A stretch of DNA of 64,000 bases from an uncultured Roseiflexaceae bacterium (GCA_937974195.1 CALJIC010000288.1:1-64000); one strand, 5' to 3'; numbered from the stretch's first letter, positions 19,397-28,030 are shown. Program-made: numbers and translations. The notes: generated by a model not told the origin, from the sequence alone.

Positions 19397-20040
19397 TGGG
19401 CTGGGACGAACTCGGGCGCGGCCGGCTGGCGCTGCTTGTGCTCGCGGTGATCGGCGCGGGCGCGCTGCTGCTGCAGACGCGCCCGTCTCAGCCGGTGCTG
19501 AGCAACTGGCCCGGCACCAGGGCCATGTCCAAGTCAGCCGCGATTGTCGGCGCGGCGCTGCCGCAGGGCGGGCTGAACCCGCGCGTGCCCGCCGACCAGT
19601 CCATTCCGGGGGGCAACCCGCTCGGCAACGCGCGCGTCGTGCTGACTCAGGGCTACGGCGTCGGCTCCCACGCGCCCGCGGAGGTCTGGGGCGGCCTCGA
19701 TCTGGCGCTGGACGGCGATGGCGACGGCCAGGCGGACCCGGAGGGCACCTGGAACGCGCCGGTCTACGCGACCCACAGCGGCATCGCTGAGGTCCGCCTC
19801 GACACCTGGCCCGGCGGCAACTGCGTGCTGCTGCACAACGACAGCTACCGGACGACCTACTGCCACCTGAACAGCGTGGCCGTCGCGGACGGCGCCGTGG
19901 TGCAGCGCGGCCAGCTGATCGGCGCGGTCGGATCCACCGGCAACTCGAGCGGGCCCCACCTCCACTATGAGGTCTGGGTGAACGGGGTCAACCGCAACCC
20001 GCTGGACTTCGGCGCGCTCGACGGGGTGAGCAGGCAGTAG
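19396..20040 (+). CDS. Membrane-anchored M23 endopeptidase
   Basis: 214 aa. One N-terminal transmembrane segment (residues 7-25) is followed by a linker and an M23/LytM domain with YCHLN and GPHLHYEVW. As in the paralogue at 254-1243, the first zinc His is replaced by Trp (WGGLD), a His lies six residues upstream (SHAPAEVW), and a DGDGDG loop follows. The start is taken as the ATG at 19396, overlapping the upstream stop (TGATG); GTG 19393 is possible. With the preceding lysozyme it gives a glycan-plus-peptide cutting pair under one SOS-type promoter. Confidence 0.85.
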   Translation: MGWDELGRGRLALLVLAVIGAGALLLQTRPSQPVLSNWPGTRAMSKSAAIVGAALPQGGLNPRVPADQSIPGGNPLGNARVVLTQGYGVGSHAPAEVWGGLDLALDGDGDGQADPEGTWNAPVYATHSGIAEVRLDTWPGGNCVLLHNDSYRTTYCHLNSVAVADGAVVQRGQLIGAVGSTGNSSGPHLHYEVWVNGVNRNPLDFGALDGVSRQ

Positions 20041-20077
20041 CCGGCCTTCAGGCGACAGCAGAGCGCGCCACTGCCCC

Positions 20078-22354
20078 TCAGCGCCAGCCGTTCCCGTCCA
20101 CCACCTGGTTCCCGAGCAGCCCCAGCAGCACCTCGTAGCGCGTTCCGGCGTACTCCGGGTGGTACTCGAAGCGGTTGCGCTCGAAGTACTGCACTGTGTA
20201 CGCCCGCCCGTCGGCCGGGTTGACCTCGACGAACTCCTCGCTGATCGGGTAGCCGAACACCGCCAGCCCGCCGTTCGCCCGCCAGTAGGCCCGGAACGCC
20301 CCGCCGAGGCTGTGGCCGGTCTCGGGGAAGTAGTCCGCGCCCGGCGGTGGAGCGGCGATCGGCTGGAACGGCGCCTCGGCGCGCCGGGACGCCGTCAGAT
20401 CGTTCCCAAGCAGGCCGAGCAGCACTTCGTACTGCGTCCCCGCGTGCTCCGGATGGTACTCGAAGCGGTTGCGCTCGAAGTACTGCACCGTGTACGTCCG
20501 CCCGTCCTGGCGGTTGAGCTCGCTGAACTCCTCGGTGATCGGGTAGCCGAACAGCTCCAGCCCGCCGTTGCGCTCCCAGTAGCTCAGAAACGCCCCACAC
20601 AGGTTATGGCCGGTCTCGGGGAAGTGGCGGCAGCCCGGCTGCACCGGCGCGATCTCGGTGTACCGCGGCAGGCCCACCTGGTAGGGCGTGGCGGCCTGAA
20701 CTGTAAAGCGAATCGTGTCGCCGTCACGGGTGTACGCCTGCGGCACCCAGTCGGCGCCGTCGCGCCGCGACACGCCTGGCTGCCCGCCGCTCCAGATTGG
20801 CATGAGCTCGCGCAGATTGAGCGACACCTCGCCCGGCCTCGTCGCCAGGAGGTAGATCACGCCGCGCTTGCGCAGCAGCACCTGGCCGGGCGCGTCGAGC
20901 CGGAAGCTCAGCGGGCCGCCCGCCTCGGGACCGCCCACGTACCAGGCGTCGGGCGCGATGAAGGTGTAGCTGGGGCCGTCGGCGCGATCCCAGACATTCG
21001 CCGAGCCGCCCTGCGGGGCAGCGGTGTTCGCGAGGTACGTGCCGAACGCGCCGAGCGCGTGGTACACCGGCTTCGGCCGAGAGTCCACGAACAGCGCGCC
21101 GAAGGCGTCCTCGCGCGGGTTGCCGACCGGCGGCAGATCGGTCAGCATCCACTTGAGGAAGCCGGCGTACCCTTCGGCGTAGGCGCGGGTCGCCACCGCC
21201 ATCTCCAGCGCCGCCGTCGCCTCCGGGTCAGCATCGTAGGTCGAGAAGCCGATCTCCTCGAACAGCACCGGCCGCCTCGCGTGCGCCCGCCTGAGCGCAG
21301 CCCCGAGGTCGAGGAGCTGGTTCACGCTGCCGGCGCCGGGCCGCGGGAAGCGGTGGAGCGAGATGATGTCCAGCAGGCGGCCGTTGGCGGGGAGGCCGGC
21401 CAGCAGAGTGTTGCTCCAGCCGATCGTCAGCATGCGCTGGGGGTCGGCCGAGCGCAGCGGCCCGCCGAGCGTCTCGATCCACGCCGCGAGCGTCGCGTCA
21501 AGCGCGTCGATCAGCGGCCGCCACCTGAGCGACTCCGGCGAGGCCAGGTAGTCGATGATCGTGCGGCCCGCCGCCGCCCCGACCCAGCGCTCGCCGTCCG
21601 CGAGCAGCTCGCGGAAGTAGGCCAGGTTGTTGGCGTAGGCGTACACCTGCTCGTCGCTCCACTCCGGCGGCAGCGGCCGGCCGTCGCCGCTGGCGCGGTA
21701 GGCGGGGATGTCGGCGCGGCTGACCCGCTCGCCGTAGAGCGGCACCAGATCGGCGCGCTGGAGCGGCGGCGGCCCCGCCGGGTACGCCGCGCTCGCGAGG
21801 TTGATGAACTGCGGCTCGTTGCGCAGGTCGTAGGCCAGCAGCGTCGGGCTGCCGCGGTAGCGCTCGGCGATGCGCCTGCCGACCTCGGCGACCAGCGCCA
21901 GGTCGCGCTCGCCGTAGTCGTAGAGCGTGAGCAGCACAAGCAGCCCCTGGCGCGCCGCCGCGTCGAGCACCGCGTCGAGCTTGCTGAAGTCGCCGGCCAG
22001 GATCTCCGCCGGCAGCGGCTCCTGCACGAAGATCCGCACGGTGTTCGCGCCGCCGCCCCGGGCGCGGGCGAGGTCGCGCTCGATCAGCGCCAGGTCGAAG
22101 CGCTGCCACATCTGCCAGGCCCGGTCGCTCGGGCCCTCGTAGTTGTACCCCAGCACGAAGAGGCTCCGCCCGTCGGCGCGCAGCAGCCGGGCGCCCTGGG
22201 CGTAGGGCGCGACGCGCGCCGGCTGCTGCGCGCTGGCGATCGGCGCCGGCACGAGGAGCAGCGCCAGCAGGCCGAGCAAGGCCAGCCAGCTGAAGCGGCG
22301 CGCCGCCAGCCTCCCCGCGCCCCGCTCCCCACCATGGCGTGTGTTGACGACCAT
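20078..22354 (-). CDS. Secreted GH5-like glycoside hydrolase with duplicated C-terminal module
   Basis: 758 aa. A signal peptide (WLALLGLLALLLVPAPIASA) is followed by a TIM-barrel domain of the GH5 type to about residue 450. The acid/base Glu is in LRNEPQF (about residue 180) and the probable nucleophile in LFEEIGFS (about residue 367). An intermediate beta domain follows. The last 200 residues are two copies of a module (PETGH, GAFxxYW, GGLxxFGYPIxEEF, TVQYFERNRFEYHPE, YEVLLGLLG). The substrate is unknown; beta-mannan or glucan is plausible for the fold. The start at Met 22354 fits the signal peptide; GTG 22405 is an alternative. Confidence 0.82.
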   Translation of the reverse strand: MVVNTRHGGERGAGRLAARRFSWLALLGLLALLLVPAPIASAQQPARVAPYAQGARLLRADGRSLFVLGYNYEGPSDRAWQMWQRFDLALIERDLARARGGGANTVRIFVQEPLPAEILAGDFSKLDAVLDAAARQGLLVLLTLYDYGERDLALVAEVGRRIAERYRGSPTLLAYDLRNEPQFINLASAAYPAGPPPLQRADLVPLYGERVSRADIPAYRASGDGRPLPPEWSDEQVYAYANNLAYFRELLADGERWVGAAAGRTIIDYLASPESLRWRPLIDALDATLAAWIETLGGPLRSADPQRMLTIGWSNTLLAGLPANGRLLDIISLHRFPRPGAGSVNQLLDLGAALRRAHARRPVLFEEIGFSTYDADPEATAALEMAVATRAYAEGYAGFLKWMLTDLPPVGNPREDAFGALFVDSRPKPVYHALGAFGTYLANTAAPQGGSANVWDRADGPSYTFIAPDAWYVGGPEAGGPLSFRLDAPGQVLLRKRGVIYLLATRPGEVSLNLRELMPIWSGGQPGVSRRDGADWVPQAYTRDGDTIRFTVQAATPYQVGLPRYTEIAPVQPGCRHFPETGHNLCGAFLSYWERNGGLELFGYPITEEFSELNRQDGRTYTVQYFERNRFEYHPEHAGTQYEVLLGLLGNDLTASRRAEAPFQPIAAPPPGADYFPETGHSLGGAFRAYWRANGGLAVFGYPISEEFVEVNPADGRAYTVQYFERNRFEYHPEYAGTRYEVLLGLLGNQVVDGNGWR
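20110..20510. repeat. Direct repeat, 294-bp period, inside GH5-like gene
   Basis: The two C-terminal modules are close to identical at DNA level in their core. The block beginning GGTACTCGAAGCGG is found at 20161 and again at 20455. This indicates recent duplication or gene conversion. Confidence 0.75.
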
Positions 22355-22691
22355 ACGCAAGCATCCCGTCGCTAACTGAACATCGCTTCCACCCCAGGAT
22401 AGCACGCGTATCCGCGCGTGAGCTGAGATGCGGCTGATACCGCAGGACCAGGCGCCTCACCGCGTCCTGATGCCGTCAGGGCGCGCGAAGGCACCCGCTG
22501 GATATTTGATTCGGGGCACGGACTGTGCTACACTACCCAGTGATACTGTGAGCACCATCAACGGCGATGACAAGCTCCCAGCGTTCGTCCCTCTTTGTGC
22601 GGGCCGCGAACGCAGTCCCTGTCGATGCCTGCGGTGCCACACCCGTGGGCGTTCTTATTTGTACGCCCTTGCAGGACAGGAGGTGCGTGTC
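22355..22691. other. Divergent intergenic region
   Basis: 337 bp between the GH5-like gene and the dehydrogenase operon. It contains the promoter at 22506-22534 and otherwise no gene or structure that I recognise. Confidence 0.6.
22506..22534 (+). promoter_or_regulatory. Promoter of 2-oxoacid dehydrogenase operon
   Basis: TTGATT at 22506-22511 and TACACT at 22529-22534 are spaced by 17 bp, leaving a leader of about 150 nt before the E1 alpha start at 22692. Confidence 0.7.
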
Positions 22692-23699
22692 ATGACTATC
22701 GTCAGCGACCCGCCGACGCTCCTCGAGCTCCCCGCCGGCCTCGACGAGAGCTCCGTGCTGGAGATGTACCGCGTGATGCTGCTGGCACGGGCGATCGACG
22801 AGCACATGTGGCGGCTCAACCGCACCGGCCGCATCCCCTTCGCGATCCCGGCGCAGGGCCACGAGGCCGCTGGCGCCGGAGCGGCGTTCGCGCTCCGCCC
22901 CGGTAAGGACTTCGTACTCCCCTACTACCGCGACATGACGGTCGCCCTGGCCATGGGAATGACCGCGCGCGACATGCTGCTGGCCATCTTCGCCCGCGCC
23001 GAGGACCCCGCCAGCGGCGGCCGCCAGATGCCCTGCCACTTCAGCAGCCGCAGGCACCGCATCATCACCCAGTCCAGCGTCGTCGCCACCCAGGTCCCGC
23101 ACGCGGCGGGGGTGGCGCTCGCCGAGCGCATGCGCGGCGGCGACGCGGTGGTGTGGGTCTCGTTCGGCGAGGGCTCGACGAGCCAGGGCGACTGGCACGA
23201 GGGCGTCAACCTGGCCGCCGTCCACCGGCTGCCGGTGATCTTCCACTGCGAGAACAACCAGTACGCCATCTCGGTGCCCGCAAGCCAGCAGATGGCCGTG
23301 CCGAGCGTCGCGGCGCGCGCCGCGGCCTACGGCATCCCCGGCGTCTCGGTGGACGGCACCGACCCGCTGGCGGTGTATGCGGCAACCCGCGAGGCTGTGG
23401 AGCGCGCGCGCGAGGGCGGCGGCCCGACGCTGATCGAGGCGCGCTGCCTCCGCCTCACGCCGCACACCAGCGACGACAACGACAAGACCTACCGGCCTGC
23501 CGAGGAGCTCGCCGGGCTGCGGGAGCGCGATCCGATCCCGCGCTTCCGCGAGCAGCTGTGCGCAGCGGGGATCCTCGATGCCGACCAGGACGCCGCGATC
23601 CGCGCGGCCGTGGCCCGCGAGGTGGAGGAGGCTGCCGCCTACGCCGAGCAGGCGGCTCTGCCCGCGCCCGACGATCTCCTGAAGCACGTGTATGCCTGA
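22692..23699 (+). CDS. 2-oxoacid dehydrogenase E1 component, alpha subunit
   Basis: 335 aa. The thiamine diphosphate motif runs from VSFGEGSTSQGDWHEG to FHCENNQYAIS (GxG, then NN). FAIPAQGHEAAGAGAAFAL and LPYYRDMTVAL are typical of branched-chain or acetoin/pyruvate-type E1 alpha. It decarboxylates a 2-oxoacid and passes the acyl group to the lipoyl arm of E2. Which acid is used cannot be read securely; relatives with this N-terminus are often called branched-chain. The start was chosen at ATG 22692 with AGGAGG 9 nt upstream. It is the first gene of the E1a-E1b-E2 operon. Confidence 0.9.
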   Translation: MTIVSDPPTLLELPAGLDESSVLEMYRVMLLARAIDEHMWRLNRTGRIPFAIPAQGHEAAGAGAAFALRPGKDFVLPYYRDMTVALAMGMTARDMLLAIFARAEDPASGGRQMPCHFSSRRHRIITQSSVVATQVPHAAGVALAERMRGGDAVVWVSFGEGSTSQGDWHEGVNLAAVHRLPVIFHCENNQYAISVPASQQMAVPSVAARAAAYGIPGVSVDGTDPLAVYAATREAVERAREGGGPTLIEARCLRLTPHTSDDNDKTYRPAEELAGLRERDPIPRFREQLCAAGILDADQDAAIRAAVAREVEEAAAYAEQAALPAPDDLLKHVYA

Positions 23700-23766
23700 C
23701 GGCGCACCGCCGGGCACGCCGGCTCCTGACATCATCGGGCGGGACATCGAGCAGCGAGGTGCACCG

Positions 23767-24750
23767 ATGCCAGAGATCAGCCTCATCGAAGCCATCCGGC
23801 AGGCCCTCGACGAGATCATGGACGCGGACGAGCGCGTGTTCGTGTTCGGCGAGGACGTCGGCAAGCGCGGGGGCGTCTTCCGCGCCACCGAGGGCCTGCA
23901 GGAGAAGTACGGCCCGCTGCGGGTGATCGACTCGCCGCTCGCCGAGAGCGTGATCGTCGGCGCCTGCATCGGCGCGGCGATGAACGACGCGCGGCCGGTG
24001 GCCGAGATCCAGTTCGCCGACTTCATCTTCCCGGCCTTCAACCAGATCGTCAGCGAGGCGGCCCGCATCCGCTACCGCTCCAACAACGACTGGGGCGTGC
24101 CGCTGGTGATCCGCGTGCCGTACGGCGGCGGCGTCCACGGCGCGCTCTACCACTCGCAGAGCATCGAGGCCTTCTTCTGCCACGTGCCGGGGCTCAAGGT
24201 GGTGGCGCCGGCCACGCCCTACGACGCCAAGGGGCTGCTGAAGGCCAGCGTCGAGGACCCCGACCCGGTGCTGTTCCTCGAGCACAAGGCCTGCTACCGC
24301 ATGGTCCGCGGCGAGGTGCCCGACGAGGACTACCGCGTGCCGATCGGAAAGGCGAAGGTGCGCCGGGAGGGGAGCGATCTCACGGTGTTCGCCTATGGGC
24401 TGATGCTCCACCACAGCCTGGCGGCGGCCGAGCGCCTGGCCGACGAGGGGATCGACGCCGAGGTGGTGGACCTGCGCACGCTCAGGCCGCTCGACACCGA
24501 GACCATCCTGGCGAGCGCCCGCAAGACCGGCAAGGTGCTGATCGTCCACGAGGACAACCTGACCGGCGGGCTCGGCGGCGAGATCGCGGCGCTGATCAGC
24601 CAGCACGCCTTCGAGTACCTCGACGCGCCGATCTCGCGCCTCGCGGGGCCGGACGTCCCGGCGATGCCCTACGCCGCCACGCTCGAGGAGGCGTTCATGC
24701 CATCGCCTGATACAATAGCCAACGCGATGCGCACGCTGGCGGCCTACTAG
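23767..24750 (+). CDS. 2-oxoacid dehydrogenase E1 component, beta subunit
   Basis: 327 aa, the normal size for this subunit. It has VFVFGEDVGKRGGVFRATEG, DSPLAESVIVGACIGAA, QFADFIFPAFNQI, RVPYGGG and VVDLRTLRPLD, all standard in transketolase-like E1 beta subunits. The start is at MPEISLIEAI (23767), which has GAGGTG about 7 nt upstream; an in-frame Met at 23692 would overlap the previous stop codon. The E2 gene follows 24 bp later. Confidence 0.92.
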   Translation: MPEISLIEAIRQALDEIMDADERVFVFGEDVGKRGGVFRATEGLQEKYGPLRVIDSPLAESVIVGACIGAAMNDARPVAEIQFADFIFPAFNQIVSEAARIRYRSNNDWGVPLVIRVPYGGGVHGALYHSQSIEAFFCHVPGLKVVAPATPYDAKGLLKASVEDPDPVLFLEHKACYRMVRGEVPDEDYRVPIGKAKVRREGSDLTVFAYGLMLHHSLAAAERLADEGIDAEVVDLRTLRPLDTETILASARKTGKVLIVHEDNLTGGLGGEIAALISQHAFEYLDAPISRLAGPDVPAMPYAATLEEAFMPSPDTIANAMRTLAAY

Positions 24751-24774
24751 GCTCATCTGCAATGGGAGACAGGG

Positions 24775-26058
24775 ATGCCCACCGAAGTCAAGATGCCCAA
24801 GCTCGGCGAGAGCGTCGTCGAAGGGACGATCAGCCGCTGGCTCAAGCGGCCCGGCGAGCGCGTCGAGCTGTACGAGCCGCTGCTCGAAGTGCAGACCGAC
24901 AAGGTGGACACCGAGGTGCCCGCGCCGGCCTCCGGGGTGGTGCGTGAGATCGCGGTGCCGGAGGGGACGACGGTCAAGGTCGGCACGCTGCTCGCCATCC
25001 TGGACGATGCGGACGGGGCGCCTGCGGAGCCGCAGCGCCCGCGTGAGGAGCCGGCGGCAGCTGCTGAAGCGCCCCCGGCGCAGCCTCCCAAGGCCGACGC
25101 GGCCGCGCCCTCCCGGTTCGTGTCCCCGGTCGTCGCGCGCATGGTCCAGGAGCACGGGCTCGACCTGAGCCAGATCCGCGGCACCGGCGCCGGCGGGCGT
25201 GTCTCGAAGAAGGATGTGGAGCGCTTCCTCGCGGAGCGGGAGGCGGCCGCCGCTCGCAGGCCGCCGGAGGGCGAGGGCGCACCTTCCGCAGAGGAGCGCG
25301 CCCCTGTAGTGGAACGCGCCCCCGCCGCGCCCCCCAGCCCGCAGCCCGCAGCTCCCGCCCTCTCGGACGACATGGAGCTCATCCCGATCTCCCCGATGCG
25401 CCGGGCGATCGCCGAGCACATGGAGCGCTCGGTCCGAACGGCGCCGCACGTCACCACAGTGTTCGAGGCCGACCTCGGCCGGGTGCTCGCGCACCGCGAG
25501 CGCGCCCGCGCCGACTTCGAGCGCCAGGGGGTGCGCCTGACGCTCACGCCCTACTTCCTGCAGGCGATCGTCGCCGGGCTGCGCGCCGTCCCCGCGCTCA
25601 ACAGCACCTGGACCGACGCCGGGATCATCCGCCACCGCCGCGCCCACCTCGGCGTCGCGGTCGCGCTCGACGAGGGCCTGGTCGTCCCGGTGATCCGCGA
25701 CGCGGACGAGAAGAGCCTGCTCGGGCTGGCGCGCGCGGTGAACGACCTCACCGAGCGGGCGCGCACGCGCCGGCTGGAGCCGGGCGAGACGCAGGGCGGG
25801 ACCTTCACGCTCACCAACCACGGCATCAGCGGCAGCCTGTTCGCCACGCCGATCATCAACCAGCCGCAGGCCGCGATCCTCGGCGTCGGCGCCGTCCAGA
25901 AGCGCCCGGTGGTCATCACGCAGGACGGGCTGGACAGCATCGCCATCCGGCCGATGTGCTACCTGTCGCTCACCTTCGACCACCGGGTGATCGACGGCGC
26001 CACTGCGGACGCGTTCCTGGCGACGGTCAAGCGCTTTCTGGAGAGCTACGCGGGCTGA
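24775..26058 (+). CDS. 2-oxoacid dehydrogenase E2 (dihydrolipoyl acyltransferase)
   Basis: 427 aa. The N-terminal lipoyl domain has Lys43 in EVQTDKVDTE. A Pro/Ala-rich hinge leads to the peripheral subunit-binding domain (about 117-153, FVSPVVARMVQEHGLD and GRVSKKDVERFL). A second linker leads to the catalytic domain, ending in DHRVIDG with His403 and Asp407. The operon has no E3 (dihydrolipoamide dehydrogenase) gene, so E3 must be supplied from elsewhere. Its 3' end overlaps the convergent MFS gene by 32 bp. Confidence 0.93.
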   Translation: MPTEVKMPKLGESVVEGTISRWLKRPGERVELYEPLLEVQTDKVDTEVPAPASGVVREIAVPEGTTVKVGTLLAILDDADGAPAEPQRPREEPAAAAEAPPAQPPKADAAAPSRFVSPVVARMVQEHGLDLSQIRGTGAGGRVSKKDVERFLAEREAAAARRPPEGEGAPSAEERAPVVERAPAAPPSPQPAAPALSDDMELIPISPMRRAIAEHMERSVRTAPHVTTVFEADLGRVLAHRERARADFERQGVRLTLTPYFLQAIVAGLRAVPALNSTWTDAGIIRHRRAHLGVAVALDEGLVVPVIRDADEKSLLGLARAVNDLTERARTRRLEPGETQGGTFTLTNHGISGSLFATPIINQPQAAILGVGAVQKRPVVITQDGLDSIAIRPMCYLSLTFDHRVIDGATADAFLATVKRFLESYAG

Positions 26059-27226
26059 TCGCGGCGCGCTCCACCGCCGCGCCCGAGACGACGACCAGCA
26101 CGCCGAGCAGGCCGAGGAACCCCAGCGCCACGCGCAGCGACAGCGCCTCGGCCACGCTGCCGATCAGCGGCGGGCCGACGAGAAACCCGGTGTAGCCGGC
26201 GGTGGCCATCGCGGCGATCGCCGTGCTCGGCGCGATCCCGGGCGTGCGCGCCGCCGCGCTGAGGATCAGCGGGAAGATGCACGACACGCCCGCGCCCACC
26301 AGGCCGTACCCGGCGATCACCAGCGCCGGGACCGGGCTGGCCAGCGCGAGCGCTATGCCGAGCGCGACCAGCGCCCCGCCGCCGCGCACCATGCGCGTCG
26401 TCCCGAGCCTGAGCGTCAGCCAGTCGCCGGTGAGCCGGCCGACCGCCATCAGCAGCGCGAACACGGCGTAGCCGGAGGCCGCGAGCCCTGGCCCGGTGCC
26501 GATGACATCGCGCAGGTAGATCGCGCCCCAGTCGGCGATCGCGCCCTCGCAGCACAGGACACCGAAGGCGATCAGGCCCGGCAGCAGCAGCGCCCGCGGC
26601 GGCAGCGCGAAGCTCGGGCCGCCCTCCCCGCCGCTCCCCCGGTCGGGCACCAGCCCGCGGATCGCCACCAGCACGCAGGCCGCGGTGAGCACCGCGACCA
26701 GCAGCAGGTGGAAGGCCAGGTCCATGGCCTGCGAGGCGGCGTAGCCGCCGAGCAGGGCGCCCGCCAGCCCGCCGACGCTCCACAGGCCGTGGAACGAGGC
26801 CATGATCGGCTGCCTGTAGCGCGCCTCGACGATCGCCGCCTGCGCGTTCATCGCGACGTCGAGGCCGCCGTTGAGCGCCCCGAGCAGGAAGAGCGCGAGC
26901 ATCAGCGCCGGCACGCTCGTCGCCAGGCCGGGCAGGGTCAGCGAGGCGCAGAACAGCAGCGCGGCGAGCGTCGTGACCCGGCGGCTGCCGATATGGCGGA
27001 TGAGCACCCCGGTGCTCGGCTGGGCGACCAGCGCCCCGACCGCCGAGCACAGCAGCACCACCCCCAGCGTCCCCTCGCTGAGCGCCAGCCGCTCCTTGAC
27101 ATCCGGGATACGGGCGATCCAGTTCGAAAGTGCGACGCCGTTGAGGAAGAAGATCCCGGCGACAGCGAGACGCGCGGTGCGCGGTGGGGCGAGTGGTGAG
27201 GCCGCATCCTCACGGGCGATGGTCAT
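26027..27226 (-). CDS. MFS transporter (YbjJ-like)
   Basis: 399 aa with about 12 hydrophobic segments. N-terminal features FFLNGVALSNWIARIPDVKERLAL and GALVAQPSTGVLIRHIGSRRVT fit the FucP/YbjJ branch of the major facilitator superfamily, with a conserved loop 2-3 motif. The substrate is unknown. The start at MTIARED (27226) is preferred because AAGGTGA lies 8 nt upstream. The 3' end overlaps the E2 gene on the other strand. Confidence 0.85.
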   Translation of the reverse strand: MTIAREDAASPLAPPRTARLAVAGIFFLNGVALSNWIARIPDVKERLALSEGTLGVVLLCSAVGALVAQPSTGVLIRHIGSRRVTTLAALLFCASLTLPGLATSVPALMLALFLLGALNGGLDVAMNAQAAIVEARYRQPIMASFHGLWSVGGLAGALLGGYAASQAMDLAFHLLLVAVLTAACVLVAIRGLVPDRGSGGEGGPSFALPPRALLLPGLIAFGVLCCEGAIADWGAIYLRDVIGTGPGLAASGYAVFALLMAVGRLTGDWLTLRLGTTRMVRGGGALVALGIALALASPVPALVIAGYGLVGAGVSCIFPLILSAAARTPGIAPSTAIAAMATAGYTGFLVGPPLIGSVAEALSLRVALGFLGLLGVLVVVSGAAVERAAISPRSSPESA

Positions 27227-27260
27227 GGCAGGTTCACCTTGTCTAAGAAGCCGCGTTTTC

Positions 27261-27288
27261 GCGCCGCGCGGGCTCACCCGCGCGGCGC
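27261..27288. terminator. 12-bp perfect hairpin with CTCA loop
   Basis: GCGCCGCGCGGG at 27261-27272 pairs with 27277-27288. The CTCA loop is the same as in the hairpin at 59957-59972. There is no T-run. Confidence 0.55.
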
Positions 27289-27295
27289 AGTAAAG

Positions 27296-27335
27296 CAGGG
27301 CCCCTGGAGGACTGCAGCCCTCCTGGAGCCCTGCT
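27296..27335. repeat. Imperfect GC-rich inverted repeat
   Basis: GCAGGG at the left end faces CCCTGC at the right, with GGAGG/CCTCC inside around a CTGCAG centre. It is a probable RNA hairpin in the tail of the LiaF-like transcript. Confidence 0.4.
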
Positions 27336-27387
27336 GCGCATTATACCCGCTTCGGCGCGGCGCCCCAAGCGCACAGACGCCTGTTCG

Positions 27388-27843
27388 CTACTCCCCCTGC
27401 CCGATCTTGCGCGTCACACCCTCGTACGCCGCCGGCTCGTCGTGCGGGCGGGCGTACTGCTCCTCGGCAGGTATCTCAGGATGCGCGCGCTCCTGAGACT
27501 CATCGCTGGCCACCTGCAGCACCTCGACACCGCCGAAGACGGCCACCGCCTTCACCGTCACGCGCGTCTGCGAGCTCGACGCCGCCTGCGCGTCGGCGCC
27601 GCGGTGATCGACGCCGCCGAAGATCATGGCCGAGCCCTCGATGCGCAGCTCGACATCCGCCGGGAAGATCAGCTTGACGCTGCCGAGCACCGCCACCACA
27701 CTGATGGTGTGATCGCCCGGCTGGAGCGCCTGGCGCGTGAAGTCCGCTTCGACGCTGCCCAAGATCGCGACGAAGCTCTCCTCCTCCAGCCGCTGCGCGC
27801 GATTGACGCTCGTGACACTCGAGAACAGACTCACTGCCGACAC
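27388..27843 (-). CDS. LiaF-like protein (C-terminal LiaF domain type)
   Basis: 151 aa, soluble. It is built of short beta strands with the recurring pattern xVAVLGSVK, MIFGGVD and VAVFGGVE, which is the signature of the LiaF/VraT C-terminal domain, but it lacks the membrane helices of full LiaF. LiaF proteins damp cell-envelope-stress kinases; here no LiaRS pair is adjacent. A GTG start at 27843 is supported by AAGGAGGG six bases upstream. It is divergent from the DNA glycosylase gene. Confidence 0.72.
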   Translation of the reverse strand: MSAVSLFSSVTSVNRAQRLEEESFVAILGSVEADFTRQALQPGDHTISVVAVLGSVKLIFPADVELRIEGSAMIFGGVDHRGADAQAASSSQTRVTVKAVAVFGGVEVLQVASDESQERAHPEIPAEEQYARPHDEPAAYEGVTRKIGQGE

Positions 27844-27973
27844 GATCGCCCTCCTTGCTCACCTGCGACACGCCTCGCCGATATTATCGACGAAACGGCC
27901 AACATGGGCAACTGCAGCCTTCCAGCCAACACCCCGTGCGCATACGACGCTCGCAGCCGGCGTCTTGTTTCGG

Positions 27974-27987
27974 CGAACTGACGTTCT
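27974..27987. promoter_or_regulatory. SOS/LexA-type box, CGAACTGACGTTCT
   Basis: GAAC-N4-GTTC at 27975-27986 lies immediately upstream of the -10 element of the YcaQ-like gene. The position and motif fit a LexA operator in front of a DNA-repair gene. It shares the pattern with the box at 17710-17723. Confidence 0.6.
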
Positions 27988-27995
27988 GATATAAT
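27987..27995 (+). promoter_or_regulatory. Extended -10 promoter of YcaQ-like gene
   Basis: TGATATAAT gives an extended -10 (TGN followed by TATAAT at 27990-27995), 35 bp before the ATG at 28031. TTGTTT at 27965-27970 is the nearest -35, with a long 19-bp spacer. Confidence 0.65.
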
Positions 27996-28030
27996 GCCCC
28001 GCGTCCGCCGAACAGCAGCCGAGGTATGCC

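Larger units (their letters stand above)
27227..27387. other. Intergenic with hairpins between two minus-strand genes
   Basis: About 160 bp between the LiaF-like gene and the MFS gene. It is dominated by the inverted repeats listed at 27261-27288 and 27296-27335. Confidence 0.5.

Noticed and set aside
20159..22375. Open frame of 738 codons on the plus strand
   Set aside because: It is antisense to the GH5-like gene, which has a signal peptide and catalytic motifs.
23455..25983. Open frame of 842 codons on the minus strand
   Set aside because: It is antisense to the E1 beta and E2 genes.
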